Origin: Prolixibacteraceae bacterium UBA6029
GTDB taxonomy: Bacteria > Bacteroidota > Bacteroidia > Bacteroidales > Prolixibacteraceae
Assembly (NCBI GenBank): GCA_002429385.1
Contig: DIZL01000026.1
Coordinates: forward strand, 1-58,275
Reading direction: 5' to 3'
Length of the DNA: 58,275 nucleotides
Part shown: positions 33,195-41,057 of the stretch, in pieces
Layout: every line of letters begins with the position of its first letter
Numbering within the stretch: position 1 is the stretch's first letter
The notes under the pieces: model-generated
Databases searched by the model: none
Seen by the model: only the letters and a program-made list of their open reading frames with translations
Told to the model about the DNA's origin: nothing
Position numbers and translations under genes: made by a program

Positions 33195-33370
33195 TATCTC
33201 TGTCATATCTCTGTCATACCTCTGTCTTAACAAATTCGATACAAATTCGAATCAAATTCGTAACAAATACGTAACAAATTCGTATCTGTTCGAATTTGTA
33301 TCGAATTTGATTCGAATTTGTATCGAATTTGTTAAGACAGAGGTATGACAGAGGTATATCAGAGATAATA
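33195..33370. repeat. Sixteen 11-bp units forming a long inverted repeat (locus 3)
   Basis: Sixteen consecutive 11-bp units: TATCTCTGTCA-type (3), TAACAAATTCG-type (5), one junction unit, ATTTGTATCGA-type (4) and CAGAGGTATGA-type (3). Arms 33209-33260 and 33302-33353 are perfect 52-bp reverse complements with a 41-nt spacer, and pairing continues imperfectly outward. No protein frame explains it. The rest of the 32827-33756 gap holds only a terminator-like hairpin and a doubtful 87-codon frame. Confidence 0.95.
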
Positions 33371-33756
33371 AATATTCATAACGGGATAGGGTGGGAATGA
33401 TTTGTTTGAATACATTAGAACCGCGTTAAACGTTTCGATTGAACCGCCTGAACTGCCAGAACCGGACGCGGACCATTTACCTGTAATTTGGTTTCAAAGG
33501 AAAAAGAGAATACCGGAAAATGTTGGCCATGATATAAATCCCAATATGAAATATATAATAGAATCCACCCAGTATATGGTACTGTTCATGCCGGTAGTAT
33601 TTTCTATTTTCCTTTCCTTTCAAATTAAAAATATAATTAACAGGTTGGTTTTCTCTTTGGATTAACGTAAATTTAGATAAACATTAAAATTTAAGCTAAC
33701 ACATTTAGTATAATGCTGAATGAAATGTTCGTATCACTCATTAAAGAGATCCCAGA

Positions 33757-34188
33757 ATGGACGAAAAATTACAAACGACTTTGCTGGAATACGATAAAAG
33801 CACTTTCCTTTTAGACTTGGTTAAACATAGCAATGGAATACTATACGTTGCAATACAACAGACAATACATCTAGACAAAGACAAGTCTGAAATCCATAAA
33901 ATAAAGATAAACCCAACTATTCTTCCAGACATTATTGAAGTCCTGAATCAGTATAAAGAAAAATTACCAATCGACAAAATACCTACCAACAATTACTTTT
34001 CTACCGAACGAATTCATGAAATAATAAGACGCTACTTAAAAGGTGGTGTGAAATTAAGACATCTGGCAATGCAGTTTGGCTGTTCAGAGGAAATTATAGA
34101 GCAGATTTTACGTAACAAAGGAATTGAAATAATGAGTAACGAAATCCCCATAAGAGATAAATTTTGGAGGAAAAAAAGAAAAAAATAA
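33757..34188 (+). CDS. Hypothetical DNA-binding-type protein (PC4-like N-terminus, HTH-like C-terminus)
   Basis: 143-aa product, AT-rich. Residues about 17-67 (FLLDLVKHSNGILYVAIQQT ... IKINPTILPDIIEVLNQY) show the strand-strand-helix order of PC4/YdbC-type ssDNA-binding domains. Residues about 85-125 (ERIHEIIRRYLKGGVKLRHL then AMQFGCSEEIIEQILRNKG) look like a helix-turn-helix of resolvase or sigma-region-4 type. The tail is Lys/Arg-rich (FWRKKRKK). Both domain assignments are inference from pattern only. It is isolated, with no clear promoter. Confidence 0.55.
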   Translation: MDEKLQTTLLEYDKSTFLLDLVKHSNGILYVAIQQTIHLDKDKSEIHKIKINPTILPDIIEVLNQYKEKLPIDKIPTNNYFSTERIHEIIRRYLKGGVKLRHLAMQFGCSEEIIEQILRNKGIEIMSNEIPIRDKFWRKKRKK

Positions 34189-34336
34189 CTTATAAGATTA
34201 TGCAGCACCTAATGCATAATACATTATAACCTGAACTACATGTGTTACAAAGTGCCCTATATACAGACCAGTTTATACTATTTATCGGTCTTTTGAAGAA
34301 AATTTCCAACACAGCATCTTGGTGCTTCACTGAACT

Positions 34337-34344
34337 TATCTTTG
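34337..34344 (+). promoter_or_regulatory. Promoter -7 box of the YdeI-like gene
   Basis: TATCTTTG, 66 bp before the ATG at 34411; the nearest TTG is only 15 bp upstream, so the -33 element is unclear. Confidence 0.5.
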
Positions 34345-34410
34345 GCATTTGGGTTTATAAGGATTAGTTGATGAGCGAATTAAGCATATATAATCAGAAA
34401 AACTATTACA

Positions 34411-35004
34411 ATGACTAAGATTGGCATGAATCCTAAGGTTGATTTTTATTTTAATAATGCCCAAAAGTGGCAGGAAGAATTTGAGAAATTGAGACTGATC
34501 ATTCTTGACTGTGGGCTGACTGAAGAATTGAAGTGGGGGTGTCCCTGTTACACGTTTCAGAAAAGCAACATCGTTTTAATCCATGGATTTAAAGAATACT
34601 GTGCACTGCTGTTTTTCAAAGGCGCCTTGTTGCATGATCCCAATGGTATATTAATCCAACAAACGGAGAATGTACAGGCTGGGCGCCAGATTAGGTTCAC
34701 AGCTATTCGGGAAATAGTTGAGAAGGAATCCATGATTAAAGCCTATGTTTATGAAGCTATTGAAGTTGAAAAAGCGGGTTTGGAAGTGGAATTTAAAAAG
34801 CCTGCAGAATTCAAAATGGCTGAAGAATTTCAACATATCCTGGATGAAAGGCCTGAATTGAAAACTGCTTTTTACGCTCTAACACCAGGGAGACAAAGAG
34901 CATACCTTCTTCATTTTTCTGAACCCAAACAATCGAAAACACGGGAGTCAAGGGTTGGAAAATGTGTGCAACAAATTCTCAATGGAAAGGGATTAAATGA
35001 TTAG
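34411..35004 (+). CDS. YdeI/OmdA family protein with DUF1801 domain
   Basis: 197-aa soluble protein. The N-terminal DUF1801 part includes VDFYFNNAQKWQEEFEKLRL, LTEELKWGCPCYTFQKSNIV and FKEYCALLFFKGALL; the C-terminal OmdA/YdeI part includes FQHILDERPELKTAFYALTP followed by GRQRAYLLHFSEPKQSKTRE. Members are linked to bacteriocin or stress tolerance in some bacteria, but no biochemical activity is established. An internal ATG five codons downstream is an alternative start. Confidence 0.85.
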   Translation: MTKIGMNPKVDFYFNNAQKWQEEFEKLRLIILDCGLTEELKWGCPCYTFQKSNIVLIHGFKEYCALLFFKGALLHDPNGILIQQTENVQAGRQIRFTAIREIVEKESMIKAYVYEAIEVEKAGLEVEFKKPAEFKMAEEFQHILDERPELKTAFYALTPGRQRAYLLHFSEPKQSKTRESRVGKCVQQILNGKGLND

Positions 35005-35054
35005 TAATTCTCCGCAGACAGGAAGATAAGTTTAATCAATCAAACTTGAAGGTA

Positions 35055-35720
35055 TTATACTGTTAAAAGGTTCAAGGGTTTTACAGTTTCGATAATATCC
35101 AGCTTTATAAGTTCCCAGTACTTGTTTTTCAAACATATGGGATCAAAATCTAAATCAGCACTATGGAACTGAACGAACTTCTCCAGAATCTCCTGTCGGT
35201 TATGCGAATATGGATAGCGTTCTTCATGCAGCTTAATCATTTGTTCAAGCGTATAGGTTTCCAAAAGTTCATGGATATCCCAAAAGTCTTTTTTACGTCC
35301 ACCTCTGGTCACTACATCTATTTTCATCGCTGTAATCTCATCAGTACCTGCAAGACGAAGTCCGTCAATTTCAATTACTGAACGGATAAAGGAGTCGGTA
35401 TAAAATAAATCCAGTTTAATACATTTATTGGCTGATTCACCGATGAAATAAGATTTACCCATTCCTACAATTCCCGTATGATTTGAATCAGTATAAGGAA
35501 AGTTTCTATTCAGATATTTATCAATAGCAACAAAATCGATGGAACGGTAATCAGCTTCTGTGAATAGATCAATATCAACCGATTGGCGATGCCCTAATTG
35601 CAGACTTAATGAAGTACCACCAACCAGTCTGAAGGATTTAAGTTCTTCAGCTTCCATTAATTTCTTTAATGTTGATAGAAGAAGTGGAGTTAGTGTATTG
35701 TAATAAAGCGATTTTATCAT
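35055..35720 (-). CDS. AbiEii/AbiGii family nucleotidyltransferase (toxin-type)
   Basis: 221-aa nucleotidyltransferase of the AbiEii (type IV toxin) superfamily, related to MenT enzymes that modify tRNA 3' ends. The NTase signature is SFRLVGGTSLSLQLGHRQSVDIDLFTE-like: GGTSLSLQ near residue 33 and the DxD pair in SVDIDLF near residue 48. Further family parts are KLDLFYTD, the third acidic strand, and TRGGRKKDFWDIHELLE near residue 140. It is second in an operon, 28 bp after the XRE fusion gene, and the two are inferred to be toxin and antitoxin. Confidence 0.85.
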   Translation of the reverse strand: MIKSLYYNTLTPLLLSTLKKLMEAEELKSFRLVGGTSLSLQLGHRQSVDIDLFTEADYRSIDFVAIDKYLNRNFPYTDSNHTGIVGMGKSYFIGESANKCIKLDLFYTDSFIRSVIEIDGLRLAGTDEITAMKIDVVTRGGRKKDFWDIHELLETYTLEQMIKLHEERYPYSHNRQEILEKFVQFHSADLDFDPICLKNKYWELIKLDIIETVKPLNLLTV

Positions 35721-35748
35721 ATTCGGATAATGCTGCTGTTAAGTGTTA

Positions 35749-36243
35749 TTATTTCTTGTTTTCACGGTACGCAGGCATTGTGCTTTCGGAAATCGTTAAC
35801 GTTGATAAAACAATATCTTCACCATAGAATCGAATAATCTCATTGACTTCCTGCTCATTTCCTCTTTCAAAGATCCGTTTAATAACTGCAGATTTACATT
35901 TTTCCCAATCAATACGGTTTATATCCGTGTCCCAGAATACAACCGGACGTAATATTGATAGATCAGGATGATGATTCTCTGCTTGTTTTTTCTTTTCAAG
36001 TTCAAGGTCATAATAGGATTGCAGTATCAAAAAGTAACCTTCTTCAATTTCCAGAGCCTTCTCAATCTTCAACGATAGCGCAGCATTCATTCTTCGCTTG
36101 CCTTTCATGATGGCAACAAGTGTCTGGGGAAATTCATTGACAGATAAGGCAAACTGACCCTTTGGCAGATTCCTTTTCTTAAGTTCACGTTCCAGAATTT
36201 TTCCCGGATGTATACCCTTAATGACAGATATATCAGCATTCAT
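35749..36243 (-). CDS. XRE-family HTH antitoxin fused to a DUF6922-like domain
   Basis: 164-aa product from the ATG at 36243 (MNADISVIKGIHPGKILERE); a longer reading from 36282 runs into the operator. Residues about 10-75 are a HigA-type HTH (PGKILERELKKRNLPKGQFA, FPQTLVAIMKGKRRMNAALS, IEKALEIEEGYFLILQSYYD). After a Lys-rich linker, residues about 105-150 read FWDTDINRIDWEKCKSAVIK and RIFERGNEQEVNEIIRFYG, the pattern of the small DUF6922-type proteins that often precede AbiEii genes. So this looks like a repressor fused to the cognate antitoxin domain. A near-perfect palindrome lies at its promoter. Confidence 0.8.
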   Translation of the reverse strand: MNADISVIKGIHPGKILERELKKRNLPKGQFALSVNEFPQTLVAIMKGKRRMNAALSLKIEKALEIEEGYFLILQSYYDLELEKKKQAENHHPDLSILRPVVFWDTDINRIDWEKCKSAVIKRIFERGNEQEVNEIIRFYGEDIVLSTLTISESTMPAYRENKK

Positions 36244-36265
36244 TGTTATCATTTGTTTTCCAATT

Positions 36266-36300
36266 GGTGTAAAAGTAAACAAATTTGTTTATTTTACACC
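36266..36300. promoter_or_regulatory. Palindromic operator upstream of the XRE-AbiEii operon
   Basis: GGTGTAAAA, a single unpaired G, then TAAACAAATTTGTTTA and TTTTACACC: arms of 17 bp are fully complementary apart from the one extra base. It starts 23 bp upstream of the chosen XRE start codon and is the expected type of site for an autoregulating HTH antitoxin. Confidence 0.75.
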
Positions 36301-36355
36301 ATCTGAACTTGATAAACTGAATTGAATAACAAGGAGAATTCTACAGGCAGTATTC

Positions 36356-36874
36356 TCACAATCTATTCGAATGTATCCTGCTAAAGTCCAAATCACTGAA
36401 AGGCTTTCCTTCATGGATACGCTGAGGATGACCAATGGCGACGATACTGAGTATCCTGAAATATTCAGGAATGTCGAGCGTTTCACGGAGGTAAGTTTCG
36501 CTTGTCTTTTCTTCAGAATAATCACGTCCACGGATTTGTACCCAACAGCTTCCAAGGCCAATGGAGTGGGCGGTAAGCTGCAACAGAATAGAGGCAATGG
36601 AACAATCCTCGGTCCATGCACCCGTCTTGCTTTCATTGGACAGTACGACAACAGCCAGTGGTGCGGTGTCAAGTGCTGAGGCTCCGGAAGGTCTACAATG
36701 AGAGAGCTTTTCAATAAGGATCTGATCATCAATGAAAATAAACTCGCAGGCATTCGAGTTCTTTGAACTTGGCGAACGCAGGACAGCTTCTTTTAATAAT
36801 TCCAGGAGTTCAGGTTCAACGGCTTGTTCGGTGAATTTGCGGACGCTTCGGCGTGTTCGTAACAGATCGATCAT
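36356..36874 (-). CDS. Nitroreductase family protein
   Basis: 172-aa FMN-dependent oxidoreductase. The opening MIDLLRTRRSVRKFTEQAVE with RxxRRSVRxF is the family FMN-binding start; AVLRSPSSKNSNACEFIFID is the second FMN-contact block, SIASILLQLTAHSIGLGSCWVQI-type helix follows near residue 95, and ILSIVAIGHPQ is the C-terminal FMN contact. It is a short member lacking extensions, substrate unknown. It lies 41 bp after wbqC on the same strand and may share its transcript. Confidence 0.9.
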   Translation of the reverse strand: MIDLLRTRRSVRKFTEQAVEPELLELLKEAVLRSPSSKNSNACEFIFIDDQILIEKLSHCRPSGASALDTAPLAVVVLSNESKTGAWTEDCSIASILLQLTAHSIGLGSCWVQIRGRDYSEEKTSETYLRETLDIPEYFRILSIVAIGHPQRIHEGKPFSDLDFSRIHSNRL

Positions 36875-36915
36875 TTTTGGATATTATTTATTTGTAGGGT
36901 GAATTGGAAATTTGT

Positions 36916-37572
36916 TTACTGTTGCATATCCAGAAAACAATTTTGTAACAATCTATGAGCAGAAGGCCCTTCATTGAATAAAAGGTCGAGGATACTTAAA
37001 TCAGGAATGAATCCGAACTTTTCAGAGAATACCTGGGTATAAGGTTGAGCTTTGAACTGCGGATCGAAAACGTTCTGATGAGTTTTGGGGTTGATCTTTT
37101 CCCTGAAATTCAGGCAATTATCAGGGATTTGTTCAAAGGATGTTGTTTGGTTGATGGTCACCTGCAATTCCAGAATCTCAAGAAGGACTTCCAGTATCGA
37201 CAGATTAAAATCGAACAGAAATTCATGCTTTTTCCTGAAGAAGTGTTCCAGATCGTCGGCATAATATTCAAAAAAGGGGGAGGAGTTATATGCTGAGAAG
37301 ATGGTTCGCCAATGGTTTCGCTGCCATTCTTCGTCATAGGCAATACGCAAGTCTTTGATTTTGATTTTCGGTCCACGCCCCTTCTCAATAGGAACAATGA
37401 GCGAAATAGGACCATTTGCACCCAATATGATTGTTCGGTTACGGTAGGTTTGTTTAATAAAGTTCTCGTGCTGCTCCAGGTAGATATCAGGAAAACAAGC
37501 CAGTTTTGAAAAATACCTGATTGGTGGAAAATAAGCCGTGCTCAGCAGTATTCCGGCGGATTGGGCCTCCAT
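36916..37572 (-). CDS. wbqC: WbqC family protein
   Basis: 218-aa WbqC-like protein (LLSTAYFPPIRYFSKLACFP, LEQHENFIKQTYRNRTIILG, IAYDEEWQRNHWRTIFSAYN). Families of this type occur in O-antigen clusters and near lepB in Bacteroidota; the enzymatic step is not firmly known. The ATG overlaps the stop of the upstream LapA-like gene by one base (TAATG), a coupled pair. Confidence 0.87.
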   Translation of the reverse strand: MEAQSAGILLSTAYFPPIRYFSKLACFPDIYLEQHENFIKQTYRNRTIILGANGPISLIVPIEKGRGPKIKIKDLRIAYDEEWQRNHWRTIFSAYNSSPFFEYYADDLEHFFRKKHEFLFDFNLSILEVLLEILELQVTINQTTSFEQIPDNCLNFREKINPKTHQNVFDPQFKAQPYTQVFSEKFGFIPDLSILDLLFNEGPSAHRLLQNCFLDMQQ

Positions 37573-37901
37573 TATTCGTTGAAGAATCCTCCCTGATATT
37601 CGCTGCCCATGCTTACGCCTTGTGAATTAACATCTTCGTCCTTATCTGCTACTATTTCTTCACTCTTTTCAAGTTCAGTAACCACCTTCTTGAGTTCTTT
37701 CTTCAGTTTGATAATTCGTGGAAGCTGCATCATCATGGCTAGTAAAAAGCCAAAGATCAGACCCGACAGCAGTACAACCACCAGCGGAACATCAATGATT
37801 TCCCAATGGAAAAACTTGATGTTAATTTGTATTTGGTTCTGGAACGTAAAGATAGTCAGCAGAACCGCGAGAACAAAAAACACAATGACTTTGCCTGACA
37901 T
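37572..37901 (-). CDS. LapA-domain (DUF1049) inner-membrane protein
   Basis: 109-aa protein with two N-terminal transmembrane helices (VIVFFVLAVLLTIFTFQNQI and DVPLVVVLLSGLIFGFLLAM) and a cytosolic coiled-coil (RIIKLKKELKKVVTELEKSE), the layout of LapA/YciS proteins involved in LPS assembly and regulation. An acidic tail follows. Translationally coupled to wbqC; separated from lepB by a terminator, so it begins a new unit. Confidence 0.8.
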   Translation of the reverse strand: MSGKVIVFFVLAVLLTIFTFQNQIQINIKFFHWEIIDVPLVVVLLSGLIFGFLLAMMMQLPRIIKLKKELKKVVTELEKSEEIVADKDEDVNSQGVSMGSEYQGGFFNE

Positions 37902-38097
37902 GAGCGATAATGATTTCTGATGTAAAAATAACCAAAACCCTGTAAATGAGCAAATGGATTTGATTGTTAACGTGATCTGTTGATATTAAATTGTTGTTGA
38001 TTGTCAGGATACTAAGGAAATCTATTTTAGGGTTAATGAATTCGATGTGAATATTGGTTCTTAGCGCAGTTGATTGTTTGGCTTTTTGCACTAAAAG

Positions 38098-38132
38098 CAA
38101 AAAGGATAACTGGTACAGTTATCCTTTTTGTC
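38098..38132. terminator. Terminator between lepB and the LapA-like gene
   Basis: CAAAAAGGATAACTG (38098-38112) pairs perfectly with 38116-38130 around a GTA loop: a 15-bp stem with T-runs on both strands. It ends the dapB-lepB transcript on the minus strand. Confidence 0.92.
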
Positions 38133-38175
38133 TTCTAAACTATTTTTTAAAATGAGTATCCGTGATTTTACCGAA

Positions 38176-38219
38176 GGTCATTTCTGAGTCATTCAATAGT
38201 CATTTGGTGGTCATTAAGT
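38176..38219 (-). repeat. AATGACY word array with exact 11-bp period (locus 4)
   Basis: GTCAT at 38177, 38188, 38199 and 38210, exactly 11 bp apart. On the minus strand the words read AATGACC, AATGACT, AATGACT, AATGACC, the same order as at 7732-7769. It lies just downstream of the lepB stop and before its terminator. A further low-complexity ACCATTACAACC-type tract occupies 38235-38290. Confidence 0.85.
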
Positions 38220-38300
38220 AGCCAGAAAGCATCTTCCACAACCACCATAACCATTACAACCATTATAACTACAACAACTATTCCAACTTAGCTCTTCAGA

Positions 38301-39641
38301 TTAATGAACAAACGAGAATAAACGGCTCCATCGGATCTTATTGTAGAATGGCTGGTCTTTATCGAGCGAGAGCCAGATGAACACTGCTTTTCCAACGATG
38401 TGATCTTCAGGGACAAAACCCCAGTAACGTGAGTCGGCTGAATTGTGGCGGTTATCTCCCATCATCCAGAAATAGTCCATTTTAAAGGTGTAACTGTTTG
38501 CCACAGTTCCATTTATAGATATGACGCCATCTTTCACTTTAAGGTCATTGGCTTCGTATAGTGAGATGATCCGTTGATAAATGGGCAGGTTGTCCATAGT
38601 AAGTGTTACGGTTTGTCCCTTTTTGGGGATCTGTAGCGGGCCAAAATTATCAACGTTCCATTGGTATTTACTGCTGAACGGGAAGATTTCAGGACTCCAG
38701 TTGCCTGCGGCAACAAGGGTTTTCTGAACTGATTTTACATTCTTCATCGCCTTAATCTTGTCTTCGCTATCCTGTGTTAAAGGAAACAGATATTGGGTGT
38801 TTGAATATACATGGCGGTCGGCTTCAGAAATATGCAGCTGCTCGAGTGAACGTTTGTTGATTCCCGTCCCGTCGGTTGTAACGATGTTATCATATTGCAT
38901 TCCTGGAAAATGATGTTGCTCATTTCCGTTCACGAAAAGCTGTCCGTTTTTCAGTTCAATCACATCACCTGCAATGCCCACGCATCGCTTGATGTAATTT
39001 TCACGTTTGTCGACAGGACGGGATACGATATCTCCGAAAGTTTCTTTTTCCTTCCATACACGCTCTCTGCCATAACTGCGAACCAACTGGTAATAACTCT
39101 GATTCTGAACATTCAATGCTACAGTATCACCTTCGGGGAAGTTGAAGACCACCACATCGTTGTTCTTAACTTTTCCAAAACCGGCAATTCGTTTATACGG
39201 ATTTTTGATCCATTCAACATATGACTTTTGAGTTTGAGAAAAAGGCATGGTATGATGCACAAATGGAAATGAAAGAGGGGTATTCGGCAGTTTCGGACCG
39301 TAAGCAGTCTTGCTTACAAACAAGTAGTCGCCGATAAGCATCGTTTTTTCCATTGAAGAGGTAGGAATGGTGTATGCTTCAATGAAAAACATACGGATGA
39401 ATGTGGCGGCAATCACAGCGAATATAATGGCATCAACCCATTCAACCACTTTGGTTTGTTTACCATCGGGAGCGTTTTTCTTTTTCCAGAATGCCCAATG
39501 CACTTTTTTAGTGATATACATGTCGAAAATAACGACCAGACCAATCAACCACAAAAAGCTCTCGAGCCAGATGACCCACAACAAATAAAGTAGCCCTACC
39601 ACGGCAAACTTGAACCATTTATTTGAAAGTACTTCTTTCAT
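38301..39641 (-). CDS. lepB: Signal peptidase I (long Bacteroidota form)
   Basis: 446-aa membrane protease that removes signal peptides. Two N-terminal hydrophobic segments (LYLLWVIWLESFLWLIGLVV; ADDIIFAVIAATF-like residues 70-90) anchor it. The catalytic Ser is in PTSSMEKTMLIGDYL near residue 96, the catalytic Lys in YIKRCVGIAGDVIE near residue 215, and the final signature is MMGDNRHNSADSRYWG near residue 400. About 150 residues are inserted between the last two boxes, typical of Bacteroidota LepB. Located 12 bp after dapB; the two form an operon. Confidence 0.94.
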   Translation of the reverse strand: MKEVLSNKWFKFAVVGLLYLLWVIWLESFLWLIGLVVIFDMYITKKVHWAFWKKKNAPDGKQTKVVEWVDAIIFAVIAATFIRMFFIEAYTIPTSSMEKTMLIGDYLFVSKTAYGPKLPNTPLSFPFVHHTMPFSQTQKSYVEWIKNPYKRIAGFGKVKNNDVVVFNFPEGDTVALNVQNQSYYQLVRSYGRERVWKEKETFGDIVSRPVDKRENYIKRCVGIAGDVIELKNGQLFVNGNEQHHFPGMQYDNIVTTDGTGINKRSLEQLHISEADRHVYSNTQYLFPLTQDSEDKIKAMKNVKSVQKTLVAAGNWSPEIFPFSSKYQWNVDNFGPLQIPKKGQTVTLTMDNLPIYQRIISLYEANDLKVKDGVISINGTVANSYTFKMDYFWMMGDNRHNSADSRYWGFVPEDHIVGKAVFIWLSLDKDQPFYNKIRWSRLFSFVH

Positions 39642-39653
39642 TTTATTGAGTGT

Positions 39654-40370
39654 TTAAAGATTTAACAAATTATTCATTGATAAAATTCCTTTTTTTCCGA
39701 AGCTGTATTCGGCGGCCAGAACTGCTCCAAAGGCAAGGCCTTTGCGGCTTTTGGCACAATGTGTAATCTCTATATAGTCGACTTCCGAATCGTAAGTAAC
39801 AATATGTGTCCCGGGAGTCAGGCCTTCACGCTCTGAAATAATCCCAAGTTCATCAGCCTTGCCGGTTGAATGATTGACCCAGGTTTTTTTCTCAGGAATA
39901 TTCTCCAGAATGCCTTCAGCCAAAGTTATCGCAGTGCCGCTGGGAGCATCCAGTTTCTGAGTGTGATGAATTTCTTTCAGTTCGATGGTGTATTCATTAT
40001 GACCAGCCATAAGCTCAGCCAGTCTTTTATTCAGGGCAAAGAAAATATTAACCCCTAAGCTGTAGTTGGACGTATAAAAAAACGTACCATTCATCTCATT
40101 ACAAAGCTGATGAACTTCGGACAGATGTTCGAGCCAACCGGTTGTTCCGCTCACTACCGGTATTCCGGCTTCGAAACACAGTTTGTAATTGGCTGTAGCC
40201 GAAGCAGGTGTCGTAAATTCAATGGCAACATCAGCCTTCTGCAGGTTTGCTTTTGTAAGATCTTCCGGATTTGTAATGTCGATTTTTAGTACTATTTCGT
40301 GTCCGCGGTCAAGAGCGATAGTTTCGATCTCTTTTCCCATCTTTCCGTAACCGATTAATGCAATCTTCAT
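39654..40370 (-). CDS. dapB: 4-hydroxy-tetrahydrodipicolinate reductase
   Basis: NAD(P)H-dependent step of lysine and diaminopimelate synthesis. The 238-aa product has the nucleotide loop GYGKMGKEIE at residues 7-16, GTTGW near residue 95, the signature EIHHTQKLDAPSGTAITLAE near residue 135 with the catalytic His and Lys, and HCAKSRKGLAFGAVLAAE at the C-terminus. Slightly shorter than proteobacterial DapB, as usual in the phylum. Followed by lepB; a TATCTTTG box lies 129 bp upstream. Confidence 0.96.
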   Translation of the reverse strand: MKIALIGYGKMGKEIETIALDRGHEIVLKIDITNPEDLTKANLQKADVAIEFTTPASATANYKLCFEAGIPVVSGTTGWLEHLSEVHQLCNEMNGTFFYTSNYSLGVNIFFALNKRLAELMAGHNEYTIELKEIHHTQKLDAPSGTAITLAEGILENIPEKKTWVNHSTGKADELGIISEREGLTPGTHIVTYDSEVDYIEITHCAKSRKGLAFGAVLAAEYSFGKKGILSMNNLLNL

Positions 40371-40498
40371 TCGTAAACAATTGAGATGAAATAAAATAAG
40401 TCCCTGAGCAATGTTATTTCCAAATATGTATTGACAAAATGGATTTCATTACTCAATCCCACACTTTCAAAGGTTAAATGTTCTTAAATTTTGGTTTG

Positions 40499-40506
40499 CA
40501 AAGATA
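40499..40506 (-). promoter_or_regulatory. Promoter -7 box of dapB-lepB
   Basis: TATCTTTG on the minus strand. The implied 5' leader is about 120 nt; no riboswitch-like fold was recognised in it. Confidence 0.5.
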
Positions 40507-40875
40507 TAAAATCAAGGTTAATAAAGTATTCCCGCCCCAAGTAATCTCATTGAAATCGATTTTAACACTTCTGATTTTTTTCTCATTAACAAACAATGCA
40601 TGCATCCGAGGGTCTTTTCACCATTAATTAACTGCATTTTTTCAAATAGTTTATTCTTTTCACCACAGATTTTCTATCTTTATACTTCGAATGCATTCCT
40701 GCCAAATTCAAACAAAATGATTCAGAACGGAACGCGTTGAATCAGGACACCAACACTCTATCCATACCCATTCTTTTCAGTAAAGCAATTCACCTGCTTT
40801 CGACTTACCCGGAAGGTATCCGGGAGGGGTTTGCGTCGTGTTTGCTTCGGATGAATTAATCTATGATTGATTTGC

Positions 40876-40907
40876 AAAAGTACTAAGATCGCGATTTTAG
40901 TACTTTT
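40876..40907. repeat. 32-nt perfect-type palindrome in the dapB/HAD gap
   Basis: AAAAGTACTAAGATC followed by its mirror GCGATTTTAGTACTTTT: 15 Watson-Crick pairs and one G.T pair, no spacer. It sits between divergent genes, 151 bp before the HAD start. It could be an operator or a hairpin ending a short unannotated RNA. Confidence 0.75.
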
Positions 40908-41057
40908 ACAGATCAGTCATAGTACAGATATAGACAAGGCATACCCTCTCGATACCCACTCGTTCCTCTTTCAAACCGTATCAGACCCTTTTGGCTTTTA
41001 CTTCACACCCTTTTTGGCGTGAGTCTTTTTTCTGCGTACATTCGTATGTATTAATAG

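Larger units (their letters stand above)
40371..41057. other. Divergent intergenic region without a gene
   Basis: 687 bases between dapB and the HAD gene. Apart from the dapB promoter and the 32-nt palindrome it holds a CCCGG/CCGGG hairpin (40808-40824) and a hairpin TCACACC-TTTTT-GGCGTGA followed by GTCTTTTTT (41003-41031) that looks like a weak plus-strand terminator. No open frame is convincing. Confidence 0.5.

Noticed and set aside
33195..33370. Possible intrinsic terminator
   Set aside because: Arms of 52 bp with a 41-nt spacer and an 11-bp internal period are far larger than any terminator, and there is no T-run after the right arm.
33402..33665. 87-codon plus-strand frame after the long inverted repeat
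   Set aside because: The Pro/Glu-rich start and a C-terminal hydrophobic stretch do not match any family I know, and the start is not supported by a promoter. It could be a gene remnant but is not listed as a CDS.
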